A stretch of DNA of 40,966 nt from the NCBI GenBank assembly GCA_014534345.1, contig JACVRR010000009.1, positions 1-40,966 of the forward strand. The letters run 5' to 3'. Each line of letters begins with the position of its first letter. Position 1 is the first letter of the stretch. Origin of the DNA: Thermoleophilia bacterium. Lineage in GTDB: Bacteria; Actinomycetota; Thermoleophilia; Gaiellales; Gaiellaceae. The position numbers and the translations under genes were made by a program. The notes beneath the pieces were generated by a model. It did no database searches. It saw only the letters and a program-made list of their open reading frames with translations, and was not told the DNA's origin. Shown here in pieces: positions 1 through 6,081 of the stretch.

Positions 1-57
1 CTGGTGGCCGAAGTGCACGCCGGCCTCCAGCAGCTCCCGCATCGCGACGACTGCCAC
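1..57 (-). CDS. rpsB: Ribosomal protein S2, N-terminal fragment (runs off the window)
   Basis: Too short for the ORF track. Read on the minus strand, the first 57 bases translate from a GTG as VAVVAMRELLEAGVHFGHQ, which carries the LLEAGVHFGHQ signature at the start of bacterial S2, a small-subunit ribosomal protein. A purine-rich AAAGGGG lies about 6-7 nt upstream of the GTG and fits a ribosome-binding site. The in-frame ATG six codons in (MRELLEAG) is an alternative start, but the GTG has the better ribosome site. The remainder, and tsf which usually follows, would lie beyond base 1. The gene is downstream of rluD in the same orientation, separated by about 120 nt. Confidence 0.9.
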   Translation of the reverse strand, partial: MAVVAMRELLEAGVHFGHQ

Positions 58-105
58 GCGATCAGCCCCTTTCCGGTGTGGTTTGGGTCATGCTCCGGTG
101 GGCCG

Positions 106-119
106 GCGCGGAACCGCGC
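106..119 (-). promoter_or_regulatory. Inverted repeat between rluD and rpsB
   Basis: GCGCGG-AA-CCGCGC is a perfect 6-bp inverted repeat in the 122-nt rluD-rpsB gap. It could end rluD transcription or belong to the rpsB 5' leader, since S2 operons are often controlled by S2 binding to the leader. No U-tract follows, so it is not a classical intrinsic terminator. The rest of 58-179 shows only the rpsB ribosome-binding site. Confidence 0.3.
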
Positions 120-179
120 TCAGGGCTGCGGCACCCCCGCTCCGGCTGGTCTCCGGGTTGTGGAACGAACCGGCGCAGT

Positions 180-1106
180 CTAGCGGCCGCCCACCGGCCC
201 GACGGCGGCGCGCGCGAGCACGCGCGCGCGCTCGAGCGCCGCGGCGAGGTCGGCGGGCAACGCCGACGTCAGCTCGACCCGCTGGCCGCCGAACGGGTGC
301 GGGAAGGCCAGCCGGGCGGCGTGCAGGAACTGGCGCTCGAGCCCGAGGTCGCCGCGGACGCCGTAGACGGGGTCGCCCGCCACCGGCAGCCCGATCGCGG
401 CCAGGTGGACGCGGATCTGGTGCGTGCGCCCGGTCTCGAGGCGGACGGCGAGGAGGGCGTGGTCACGCAGCAGCTCACGAAGCTCGAAGTGGGTGACCGC
501 CTCGCGCGGCGTCTCGGTGTCGAGCGACTGGCGCGTCGGGTCGGCGCGGTCGCGTCCGATCGGCGCCTCGATCCGGCCGCGCCGGGATTGCGGACGCCCC
601 CGCACGAGCGCCAGGTACTCGCGCTCGAGCTCGCGCCGGCGGACCAGGCGCTGCAGGCGCCGGTGGGCGTCGTCGGAACGCGCGACGACGAGCAGCCCCG
701 AGGTGTCGCGGTCGAGGCGGTGGACGATCCCGGGGCGGTCGGAGTCGCCACCGCCCGCCGCGCGGCCGAGCAGCCCGTGCACCAGCGTGCCGGTCGCGCG
801 GCCGGCTCCCGGATGGACGACGAGGCCCGCCGGCTTGTCGACTACCAGCAGGTGCTCGTCCTCGTGGACGACCCGGAGCGGGACCGGCTCCGCGGCGAGC
901 GGCTCGGGAGCTGCCTCGGGGAGCTCGAGCTCCAGCTCCTCGCCGCCCTCCAGCCGGTGGCTCTTGGCGCGCGCCGTGCCGTCCACGCGCACGAAGCCCT
1001 GGGCGAGGACGCGCTCCGCGGCGGCGCGGGACCCCAGCTCCGGCAGGGCGGCGAGGAACCGGTCGAGCCGCGTCCCCGCGGCCGCCTCTGGAACCGTGAC
1101 CCTCAG
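180..1106 (-). CDS. rluD: RluD-family 23S rRNA pseudouridine synthase
   Basis: Isomerises specific uridines of 23S rRNA to pseudouridine. The first ~60 residues form an S4 RNA-binding domain (TRLDRFLAAL... RVDG). The catalytic domain follows, with HRLDRDTSG around residue 130 supplying the nucleophilic Asp, then TGRTHQIRVHL. Length is about 308 aa, normal for the family. The track start at 1562 lies deep inside lspA and must be wrong. No ATG, GTG or TTG exists near the conserved N-terminus; the best placed codon is a CTG at 1106 that overlaps the lspA stop (CTGA), the same geometry as an ATGA coupling. An ACG slightly upstream is the other candidate. It is the last gene of the lspA group. Family certain, start uncertain. 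Confidence 0.9.
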   Translation of the reverse strand: MRVTVPEAAAGTRLDRFLAALPELGSRAAAERVLAQGFVRVDGTARAKSHRLEGGEELELELPEAAPEPLAAEPVPLRVVHEDEHLLVVDKPAGLVVHPGAGRATGTLVHGLLGRAAGGGDSDRPGIVHRLDRDTSGLLVVARSDDAHRRLQRLVRRRELEREYLALVRGRPQSRRGRIEAPIGRDRADPTRQSLDTETPREAVTHFELRELLRDHALLAVRLETGRTHQIRVHLAAIGLPVAGDPVYGVRGDLGLERQFLHAARLAFPHPFGGQRVELTSALPADLAAALERARVLARAAVGPVGGR

Positions 1107-1699
1107 CGCCGCGCTCGTGGCGCCGCATCGCGGTCGGCTGCGATCAGGGCCGCGAGCAGGATCGCGACGCCGACGACGATGAACGTGTCGGCGAGGTTGA
1201 AGGCCGGCCAGAAGTCGACGTCCAGGAAGTCGGTCACCGCGCCGAGGCGGATCCGATCGAGCAGGTTCGAGATGCTGCCCCCGAGCACGAGCCCGAGCCC
1301 GATCGGCAGCAGGGGATGCCGGGCGGCCGAGCGCGCGAAGAAGACGAGCATCCAGGCGACGACGAGCGAGGTGAGGACGATCACCGCCGAGGTCGCGGTG
1401 GGGAACAGCCCGAACGCGATCCCCGAGTTCTCGACGTGGTGGATCGAAAATGGGCCGGCCACGCGGATCTCCTCGCCCAGCGCGACGCGGCTCGCGACGA
1501 GATGCTTCGTCACCTGGTCGGCGAGCGCGGCCGCGCCGGCCACCAGCGCGAGCGCCCCCCACTCGGCCGCGTTCGCTCCGACGCGGCGCTCGGCAACCGA
1601 GAGCGGCGTCAGCGCGTCGGATGCGGACCCGACGCGGACCTCGGGCACGGTCGGGCGACTGCCGCGCGGGGGCGGCGTCTCGGGTGCGGCCTCGCCCAT
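1103..1699 (-). CDS. lspA: Prolipoprotein signal peptidase (signal peptidase II)
   Basis: Membrane aspartyl protease that cleaves lipoprotein signal peptides after lipidation. Visible motifs are DQVTK after the first membrane segment, NSGIAFGLF, GGSISNLLDRI, VTDFLDV and FNLADTF; the Asp residues of VTDF and FNLAD are the catalytic pair of the family. Four hydrophobic segments are present. The ATG at 1699 gives 198 aa, with an unusually long (~45-residue) hydrophilic N-terminal extension before the first membrane helix; a later start cannot be excluded, but no better ATG or GTG is seen. It lies 7 nt downstream of the TraR-like gene and its stop overlaps the probable rluD start. Confidence 0.93.
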   Translation of the reverse strand: MGEAAPETPPPRGSRPTVPEVRVGSASDALTPLSVAERRVGANAAEWGALALVAGAAALADQVTKHLVASRVALGEEIRVAGPFSIHHVENSGIAFGLFPTATSAVIVLTSLVVAWMLVFFARSAARHPLLPIGLGLVLGGSISNLLDRIRLGAVTDFLDVDFWPAFNLADTFIVVGVAILLAALIAADRDAAPRARR

Positions 1700-1706
1700 C
1701 GGCCGG

Positions 1707-2084
1707 TTAGTCGAGCCGCTCCTGCGCGCGCGCGTCGTCGATGCAGAGGTCGGCCCACGGCCGGGCCTCGAGCCGCTCGGGCGCGATCTCGCGGCCGCAC
1801 ACGCGGCACGTGCCGTACGTGCCGTCCTCGATGCGCCGGAGCGCGCCGTCGATGGCGGTGAGAACCGCCTCGGCGTTGCCCTCGAGCGTGTAGTCGAGCT
1901 CGCGGTCGAAGGTCGCGGTCGCGGTGTCGCCCATGTGGTTGTCGGCGCTGCCGGAGACGAGCTCACCCGTCTCGTCCTCGAGCGAGCCCGGGTTCTCGCG
2001 GTGGAGGTGGTCGATCGCCGCGACGACGCGCTCGCGCTCCTCCAGCAGCATGGTCCGAAAGCGGTCGGTGTCGGGAAGCGTCAT
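1707..2084 (-). CDS. TraR/DksA-type zinc-finger protein with an incomplete C4 finger
   Basis: A 125-aa protein with an N-terminal coiled coil (RTMLLEERERVVAAIDHLHREN) and a C-terminal zinc finger, the layout of the TraR/DksA/YteA family, some members of which bind RNA polymerase through its secondary channel. The finger reads CRVCG...LCIDDA: three cysteines are kept but the fourth (normally CxxC) is Asp. It may bind zinc with a mixed ligand set or have weaker binding. Its ATG overlaps the stop of the DUF167 gene by 4 nt (ATGA), so the two are probably translationally coupled. The position between the DUF167 gene and lspA is a familiar actinobacterial context. The exact target is unknown. Confidence 0.85.
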   Translation of the reverse strand: MTLPDTDRFRTMLLEERERVVAAIDHLHRENPGSLEDETGELVSGSADNHMGDTATATFDRELDYTLEGNAEAVLTAIDGALRRIEDGTYGTCRVCGREIAPERLEARPWADLCIDDARAQERLD

Positions 2085-2377
2085 GGCCGTCGATCCTTTC
2101 TCTCCGCGGCGCGCAGCCGGCGTTCGGCCTCGGCCGCCGCGAGTCCCCGTACGCCGATCGTCTTGTCACGCGCGCCGTGTCCCGAAACGACGGCGACGCT
2201 CGCCGGGGACACGACCAGCGTACGCGCGAGCAGCTCGACGACGGCACGGTTCGCGGCGCCTCGCTCCGGTGGCGCCGCGACGCGGACCTTCCAGGCATCG
2301 CCGTGCCGACCGACGAGGGCGTCCTCCGACGCGCCCGGGACGACACGGAGGCGGAGGCGGGCGGAGGGCTCGGCCAT
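2081..2377 (-). CDS. DUF167 / YggU family protein
   Basis: A 98-aa protein of the small alpha/beta YggU family, whose biochemical function is not established. Typical features are RLRVVPGASEDALVG near the start, then WKVRVAAPPERGAANRAVVELLA and the GHGARDKTI segment. The track start at 2488 runs back into divIVA; the ATG at 2377 fits the family start and is preceded by a plausible -10 hexamer only 6 nt away. Family members commonly sit beside yggT, as here (yggT-divIVA-DUF167). It overlaps the next gene by 4 nt. Confidence 0.88.
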   Translation of the reverse strand: MAEPSARLRLRVVPGASEDALVGRHGDAWKVRVAAPPERGAANRAVVELLARTLVVSPASVAVVSGHGARDKTIGVRGLAAAEAERRLRAAERKDRRP

Positions 2378-2383
2378 GCCGGA

Positions 2384-2389
2384 ATCGTA
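2384..2389 (-). promoter_or_regulatory. Candidate -10 box for a leaderless DUF167-traR-lspA transcript
   Basis: On the minus strand TACGAT is followed by 6 nt and then the ATG of the DUF167 gene, with no Shine-Dalgarno sequence. A TAnnnT hexamer at this distance would put the transcription start at or next to the start codon. No convincing -35 was found. Confidence 0.4.
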
Positions 2390-2399
2390 GCCCTGCGCG

Positions 2400-2858
2400 T
2401 CAGGCGGCCTCCGCCTCGGCGCGCCCCTCGGCCAGTGCGCGGGGCCCCGGCTCCTCGAGCGTGTCGAGCGCCGCGCGTAGCAGCGCACGAACGCGCCGGC
2501 ACTCGCCCAGCAGCCGCTCCCGCTCGGCGAGCGCCTCGCGGACGGTCGCGCGCGCCTCGGCGTGCGCCTCCTCCATCACGAGCTGCGCCTCGCGCTTGGC
2601 CTGGTCCCTGAGCTCGTGCGCGGAGCGCTCGGCCGACACGAGCGTCGTGCGCAGCAGCGACTCGAGCTCCCGGTGGCGGGTCAGCTCGGCCTCGAGGTGC
2701 TCGACGCGGTCGAAGAGGTCGGCGCGTTCGCGCCAGACGTCCTCGTAGTTGTCGGCGAGCTCGGCCAGCAGGCGGTCGACCGCCCCGCGCCGGTACCCGC
2801 CGCCGAGACGCTTGCGGGGTAGCGGGCTGTGGCGCAGCTCGACGGGTGTGAGGGTCAT
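2400..2858 (-). CDS. DivIVA-domain coiled-coil protein
   Basis: A 152-aa protein beginning MTLTPVELRHSPLPRKRLGGGYRRGAVDRLLAEL, which matches the DivIVA N-terminal membrane-binding domain (LTPxDI...F...GYxxxEVDxFL). It is followed by a long charged coiled coil to about residue 130. DivIVA proteins sense curved membrane and organise poles or septa (Wag31 in mycobacteria). The usual Phe-rich turn is replaced by SPLPRKRLGGGYRR, and the protein is shorter than Wag31, so it may be a septum-localised variant. A strong AGGAGGT site overlaps the yggT stop and sits just before the ATG, confirming the start and coupling to yggT. Confidence 0.85.
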   Translation of the reverse strand: MTLTPVELRHSPLPRKRLGGGYRRGAVDRLLAELADNYEDVWRERADLFDRVEHLEAELTRHRELESLLRTTLVSAERSAHELRDQAKREAQLVMEEAHAEARATVREALAERERLLGECRRVRALLRAALDTLEEPGPRALAEGRAEAEAA

Positions 2859-2867
2859 CGCGACCTC

Positions 2868-3176
2868 CTAGAGACGGGTGAGCAGCGAGTTGATGACGCG
2901 CTCCGCCAGCAGCAGCGCGAAGATGGCGATAACCGGCGACAGGTCGAGCGGCCCGAGCGGGGGCAGCACGCGGCGGAAGATCCGCAGGTACGGCTCGCAC
3001 ACGTCGTACAGGAAGCGCTGGATCCGATTCAGCCAGAGGGAGTACGGCAGCCGGATCCAGCTCGTGATGATGTACGCGAGGATCAGCAGCGTGTAGACCA
3101 GCACGAACGCGCTCACGAACCGCTGGACCGAGTCGACGGCGTCCGCCAGCACGATGAAGTTGGCCAGAGCGCCCAT
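2868..3176 (-). CDS. YggT family membrane protein
   Basis: A 102-aa integral membrane protein with two YggT-type segments: an N-terminal hydrophobic helix (FVSAFVLVYTLLILAYIITSWI), a cytoplasmic loop containing RIQRFLYDVCEPYLRIFRRVLPPLG, and a second helix (LSPVIAIFALLLAERVI). The CEPYLRxFRRxLPP stretch is diagnostic. The family is linked to the division apparatus by location and has been tied to osmotic tolerance and chloroplast nucleoid/division functions; its biochemical role is not known. The ATG at 3176 is chosen because the upstream extension in the track is not protein-like. It normally lies directly after sepF, but here the SipW-type island separates them. Confidence 0.9.
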   Translation of the reverse strand: MGALANFIVLADAVDSVQRFVSAFVLVYTLLILAYIITSWIRLPYSLWLNRIQRFLYDVCEPYLRIFRRVLPPLGPLDLSPVIAIFALLLAERVINSLLTRL

Positions 3177-3430
3177 CCGAGGTTCGTTCGCCTCCCTCTG
3201 TCCAAACCCTACGCGCGCGGGCTGCCGGCCCGCGGTTCCGCGCATCCGGAGTGACCAGGCGACCTCCCGGCGCCGATGCTCTCCGGCCGACGTCCTGACG
3301 GACCCACCTTCCGAGCACCGGCGTCCTAACTCGTTCGTGGGAGCGAGCACCCTCGGCGCCCGGTCGATGTACGCGCGTCGGGTCGAAACGACGCGAACCG
3401 CGCACACGCCAACCAACAAGGAGCTTCCTA
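3177..3430. promoter_or_regulatory. Divergent intergenic region, yggT / secretion island
   Basis: 254 nt between the divergent starts of yggT and the first island gene, so it must hold promoters for both. Visible items: CCAAACCCTACGCG at 3202-3215, whose complement lies about 25-40 nt upstream of the yggT start and matches the core of the two repeat spacers at 32.6 and 36.5 kb; a GAGG...CCTC inverted pair directly before the yggT ATG; and AAGGAG before the GTG at 3431. No clear -35/-10 pair for the plus-strand island was found. Confidence 0.45.
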
Positions 3431-3874
3431 GTGGAGAATTACGCACGGCGGATCGTCGGGACGAGGTGGATCCTCGCACTGACGCTCGGCGCGACCGCCT
3501 TCGCCACGGTCTTCGCCTTCGCCGCCTCGCTCACCGTCACCTCCGGCGGTCTCGGGGCCGGGAACGCCGCCGTGACCTCCTGCGACACCGACGGCGTCAA
3601 CACGAGCCACGGCGTCACCTACGCGGCCACGACGGGCTACAAGGTGACGACGGTGACGGTCACGAACATCGGCGTCAACGGCGCCTCGGCGAACGGCGCC
3701 TGCGCCGGGAAGTCAATGCGGGTCCAGCTGACCGGCGCCTCGAATGCATCGCTCGGCGAGAAGACCGTGACGCTGGCCAGCCCCGGGACAGGGAGCGACT
3801 CGCAGGTCGACTTCACGGCCAACGATGTCGCAGCCAGCTCGGTCACCGGCGTGCACGTGGTGATCTCCGGCTAG
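3431..3874 (+). CDS. Secreted SipW-island protein 1 (TasA/camelysin-like cargo)
   Basis: A 147-aa exported protein that I cannot assign to a named family. A positively charged start (MENYARRIVGTRW) is followed by a hydrophobic signal segment (ILALTLGATAFATVFAFAA), then SLTVTSGGLGAGNAAVTSC and a small-residue, Thr/Val/Asn-rich body that looks like a beta-sandwich. Two further regions, SANGACAGKSMRVQLTGASNASLG and TGVHVVISG, recur in weaker form in the next gene. The start is a GTG preceded by AAGGAG. Co-location with a Ser-His signal peptidase suggests it is that enzyme's substrate, as TasA, YqxM/TapA or camelysin are for SipW. Likely fate is cell surface or fibre; function is inferred from context only. 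Confidence 0.75.
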   Translation: MENYARRIVGTRWILALTLGATAFATVFAFAASLTVTSGGLGAGNAAVTSCDTDGVNTSHGVTYAATTGYKVTTVTVTNIGVNGASANGACAGKSMRVQLTGASNASLGEKTVTLASPGTGSDSQVDFTANDVAASSVTGVHVVISG

Positions 3875-3914
3875 GCGCGCCGACGAGTCCCGACCAGCTG
3901 AGCGCGCCGGGCTG

Positions 3915-4301
3915 GTGCTCCGCCTCGTCCTTCTCGCCGTCGGCCTCGTGACCGCCGCGGCTGCCATCACCCTCGCGGCAGCCGCGGCGGTGCCCGTAGC
4001 GACATCGAGCGTCGGCGCGGGCACCGGCACGGTGAGCCGTTGCGACTCGAACGGGTTCACGTTCGCGAGCGTCCGGAACACGAGCGGAGCGATCACCTCG
4101 GTGACGGTCGGCGACATCGCGTCAGCGTGCGCCGGCGGATCGCTCATGCTGACGCTGACCAACAGCTCGAGCGCGAGCATCGGCAGCGGCTCGAGCGCGC
4201 TTCCGGCGACGGGGTTCTCGGGCTCCGCGGCAGTGAGCGTCAGCCCGCAGCCGGCGGCCACGAGCCTCGCTACGTACCGAGCCATCGTGGTCGGCCCGTG
4301 A
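3915..4301 (+). CDS. Secreted SipW-island protein 2, paralogue of protein 1
   Basis: A 128-aa exported protein with a hydrophobic N-terminus (LRLVLLAVGLVTAAAAITLAAAAA) and then VPVATSSVGAGTGTVSRCDSNGF, which lines up with LTVTSGGLGAGNAAVTSCDTDGV of the preceding gene. Downstream, SACAGGSLMLTLTNSSSASIGSGS matches GACAGKSMRVQLTGASNASLGEKT, so the two genes are diverged tandem duplicates. The GTG start at 3915 is used because it opens directly into the signal segment; the ribosome site is weak, and the 40-nt gap suggests readthrough from gene 1. Its TGA overlaps the next GTG (GTGA). Confidence 0.72.
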   Translation: MLRLVLLAVGLVTAAAAITLAAAAAVPVATSSVGAGTGTVSRCDSNGFTFASVRNTSGAITSVTVGDIASACAGGSLMLTLTNSSSASIGSGSSALPATGFSGSAAVSVSPQPAATSLATYRAIVVGP

Positions 4302-4945
4302 GGAGCGCGCTCGCCTGCGGCCTCGTCACGGCGGCCGTCGTGGTTGGGAGCGCGTACGCAGCCACGCTCGGCGTGACGAGCCGGCAGCTCACCGAGTCGT
4401 CGCGCGCGGTCGTAGTCCAGACGTGCACGCTGAGCGCCGCGACGGCCGACTCCTACACCCGCGAGGACGCGGGGAGCTCGAACTTCGGCACCGCAACCAC
4501 GCTCGACGTGCGGAATCTGCTCGCGGCCCGGCGCTTCAGCTTCGTTCGCTTCGACCTGAGCTCTTGCGCGATCCCGAGCGGCGCCTGGGTGGAGTCGGCG
4601 ACGCTGACCTTGACCGTCCTCGCCGCACCGCTAACGTCGCTCACCTACGAGGTTCACCGCGTCACGGCTGGGTGGGGCCAGGGAACGATCACGTGGAGCA
4701 ACCAGCCCGTGGTTTCGCCCTCGCCGTCCGCGACGTTCACCACCGGGACGACTGCGCCGGCGACCCGCCAGGTCGCGGTCACCGCGGACGTCGACGCCTT
4801 CGTCGCTGGGACGGCGACGAACAACGGCTGGCGAATTCGCGACCCGAACACGCTGTCGACCGGCGCGACGCTCGTCCAGTTCGCGTCCACGGAGAACGGG
4901 ACTGCGGCGAACCGCCCACGGCTCGAGATCCGGTATGCCCGCTAG
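4298..4945 (+). CDS. Secreted DNRLRE-domain protein
   Basis: A 215-aa secreted protein. After a signal segment (ALACGLVTAAVVVGSAYAA) comes TLGVTSRQLTESSRAVVVQTC, which keeps the spacing of the motif in the two preceding genes. The rest is a DNRLRE-type beta-sandwich: ADSYTREDAGSSNFGTATTLDVRN, RFSFVRFDLSSCAIPSGAWVESATLTLTV, VTAGWGQGTITWSNQP, then NNGWRIRD and a closing FASTENG..NRPRLEIRY. Such domains are found on extracellular proteins, often with carbohydrate-active enzymes or Rhs-like shells. The GTG at 4298 overlaps the previous stop by 4 nt; the longer track ORF is a run-in. It also overlaps the signal-peptidase gene by 11 nt, so all four island genes form one operon. Confidence 0.8.
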   Translation: MRSALACGLVTAAVVVGSAYAATLGVTSRQLTESSRAVVVQTCTLSAATADSYTREDAGSSNFGTATTLDVRNLLAARRFSFVRFDLSSCAIPSGAWVESATLTLTVLAAPLTSLTYEVHRVTAGWGQGTITWSNQPVVSPSPSATFTTGTTAPATRQVAVTADVDAFVAGTATNNGWRIRDPNTLSTGATLVQFASTENGTAANRPRLEIRYAR

Positions 4946-5486
4946 CCCGACCGCTGCTCGGCGCCTTCGCGCCGCGCTTCGCGTGATGCGGCTCGCCGCG
5001 ACGGTCGCGCTCCTCGTCGTCTGGTTCTTCGCCTTCCGGCCGCAGGCGCTCGGCGGGCCCGTTGCATACGAGCTCGTCTCCGGTACGAGCATGCTGCCGA
5101 CATTCGAGAACGGCGACCTCGTCCTGGTACGCGAGCAGAGCAGCTACGCGGCCGGCGAAGTCGTCTCGTACCGCGTGCCGGCCGGGGATCCCGCCGAGGG
5201 CGCGCACGTCATCCACCGGATCGTCGGCGGCTCGGCCTCCGAAGGGTTCGTACTGCGCGGCGACAACCGGACGGCAACGGACCTGTGGCGACCAAAGGCG
5301 GCCGACGTCGTCGGGAGCCAGTGGCTCGCGATACCGCGCGTCGGTGATGCGGCCGCCCTGCTGCGGTCGCCGCTCGTGCTCGCCACGCTCGCGGGTCTGC
5401 TGGTCACCGCGGTCGCGCTCGGCGGACGTGGCACCCGCGAACGCGAGCAGGAACGCACTCGCGTCCGAACGCCTACGACTGGTTGA
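4935..5486 (+). CDS. sipW: SipW/ER-type signal peptidase I (Ser-His dyad)
   Basis: A 183-aa membrane-bound signal peptidase. The N-terminal helix (ATVALLVVWFFAF) precedes SGTSMLPT with the nucleophile at Ser52, then GDLVLV and GEVVSYR. In place of the Lys of LepB-type enzymes there is HVIHRIVGG, putting His94 at the general-base position, and RGDNRTATD follows (Asp110). Ser-His with this layout is the archaeal/ER/SipW class, not the housekeeping class. A second hydrophobic segment (SPLVLATLAGLLVTAVAL) anchors the C-terminus. It probably matures the three upstream secreted proteins. The ATG lies inside the end of the DNRLRE gene; the 3' end overlaps sepF on the other strand by 14 nt. The symbol is by similarity of class. 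Confidence 0.87.
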   Translation: MPASPTAARRLRAALRVMRLAATVALLVVWFFAFRPQALGGPVAYELVSGTSMLPTFENGDLVLVREQSSYAAGEVVSYRVPAGDPAEGAHVIHRIVGGSASEGFVLRGDNRTATDLWRPKAADVVGSQWLAIPRVGDAAALLRSPLVLATLAGLLVTAVALGGRGTREREQERTRVRTPTTG

Positions 5487-6024
5487 AGAAGCCGTCTCGC
5501 TCGAGGAGGCGGGCGCGCTCGGCGGCTGACACCTCGACGTTCGGCGGAGTCAGCAGGAACACCTTGTCGGCGACGCGCTGCATGCCGCCGTCGAGCGCGT
5601 AGGTCAGGCCGCTCGCGAAGTCGATCAGGCGCTTGGACAGCTCGGGGTCGGCGCCCTGCAGGTTGAGGATGACCGGCATCGCGTCCTTGAACTTGTCGGC
5701 CACCTGCTGGGCGTCGTTGAAGCTCCGCGGCACGACGAGATGGACGCGGATCGCCGCCGCGGCAGCCCCGCGGGGCGGCGCGTCGACGCTCCGCAGCCGG
5801 GCGGCGGGGCGGACGACGGCCGTCTGCGCCTCGCCCGGATCCGTCCAGTCGTCGAACTCGCCCGTCCGCCGGCGCGCCGGCAGGCGGCGCACGTTCGGAC
5901 GCTCGCGGTAGGCGCGCTCGAGGCCCTCCTCGGCGGCGTAGCCGTTCTCGTCCCACTCCTCGTCCTCGTCGTCGGCGATCCCGAAGTAGACGAGCGTCCG
6001 GTTCCACAGCTCCGCCAGGCCCAT
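5473..6024 (-). CDS. sepF: Cell-division protein SepF
   Basis: SepF polymerises at the septum and anchors FtsZ to the membrane in many Gram-positive bacteria. The protein is 183 aa: an N-terminal amphipathic helix (MGLAELWNRTLVYFG), an acidic linker (DDEDEEWDENGY), a variable middle, and from about residue 90 the SepF domain (RVHLVVPRSFNDAQQVADKFKDAMPVILNLQGADPELSKRLIDFASGLTYALDGGMQRVADKVFLLTPPNVEVS), which is full length. TAGCAT lies 7 nt upstream of the ATG with no ribosome site, suggesting a leaderless message despite the yggS gene 57 nt upstream. Downstream yggT has been displaced by the SipW-type island. Confidence 0.95.
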   Translation of the reverse strand: MGLAELWNRTLVYFGIADDEDEEWDENGYAAEEGLERAYRERPNVRRLPARRRTGEFDDWTDPGEAQTAVVRPAARLRSVDAPPRGAAAAAIRVHLVVPRSFNDAQQVADKFKDAMPVILNLQGADPELSKRLIDFASGLTYALDGGMQRVADKVFLLTPPNVEVSAAERARLLERDGFFNQS

Positions 6025-6031
6025 CCCGGAG

Positions 6032-6037
6032 ATGCTA
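6032..6037 (-). promoter_or_regulatory. Candidate -10 box for leaderless sepF
   Basis: Minus-strand TAGCAT, then 7 nt, then the sepF ATG, with no Shine-Dalgarno. The same TAnnnT-N6-8-start pattern recurs at several genes in the window. Confidence 0.4.
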
Positions 6038-6081
6038 CCCCCGTCCCCGGCGCCCCTCTCCCCACCGGCCGGGGCGCGCCG

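Noticed and set aside
76-88. GGTGTGGTTTGGG upstream of rpsB as another copy of the spacer core
   Set aside because: Only the GGTTTGG part matches, the CGCGT part is missing and the orientation relative to rpsB is opposite.
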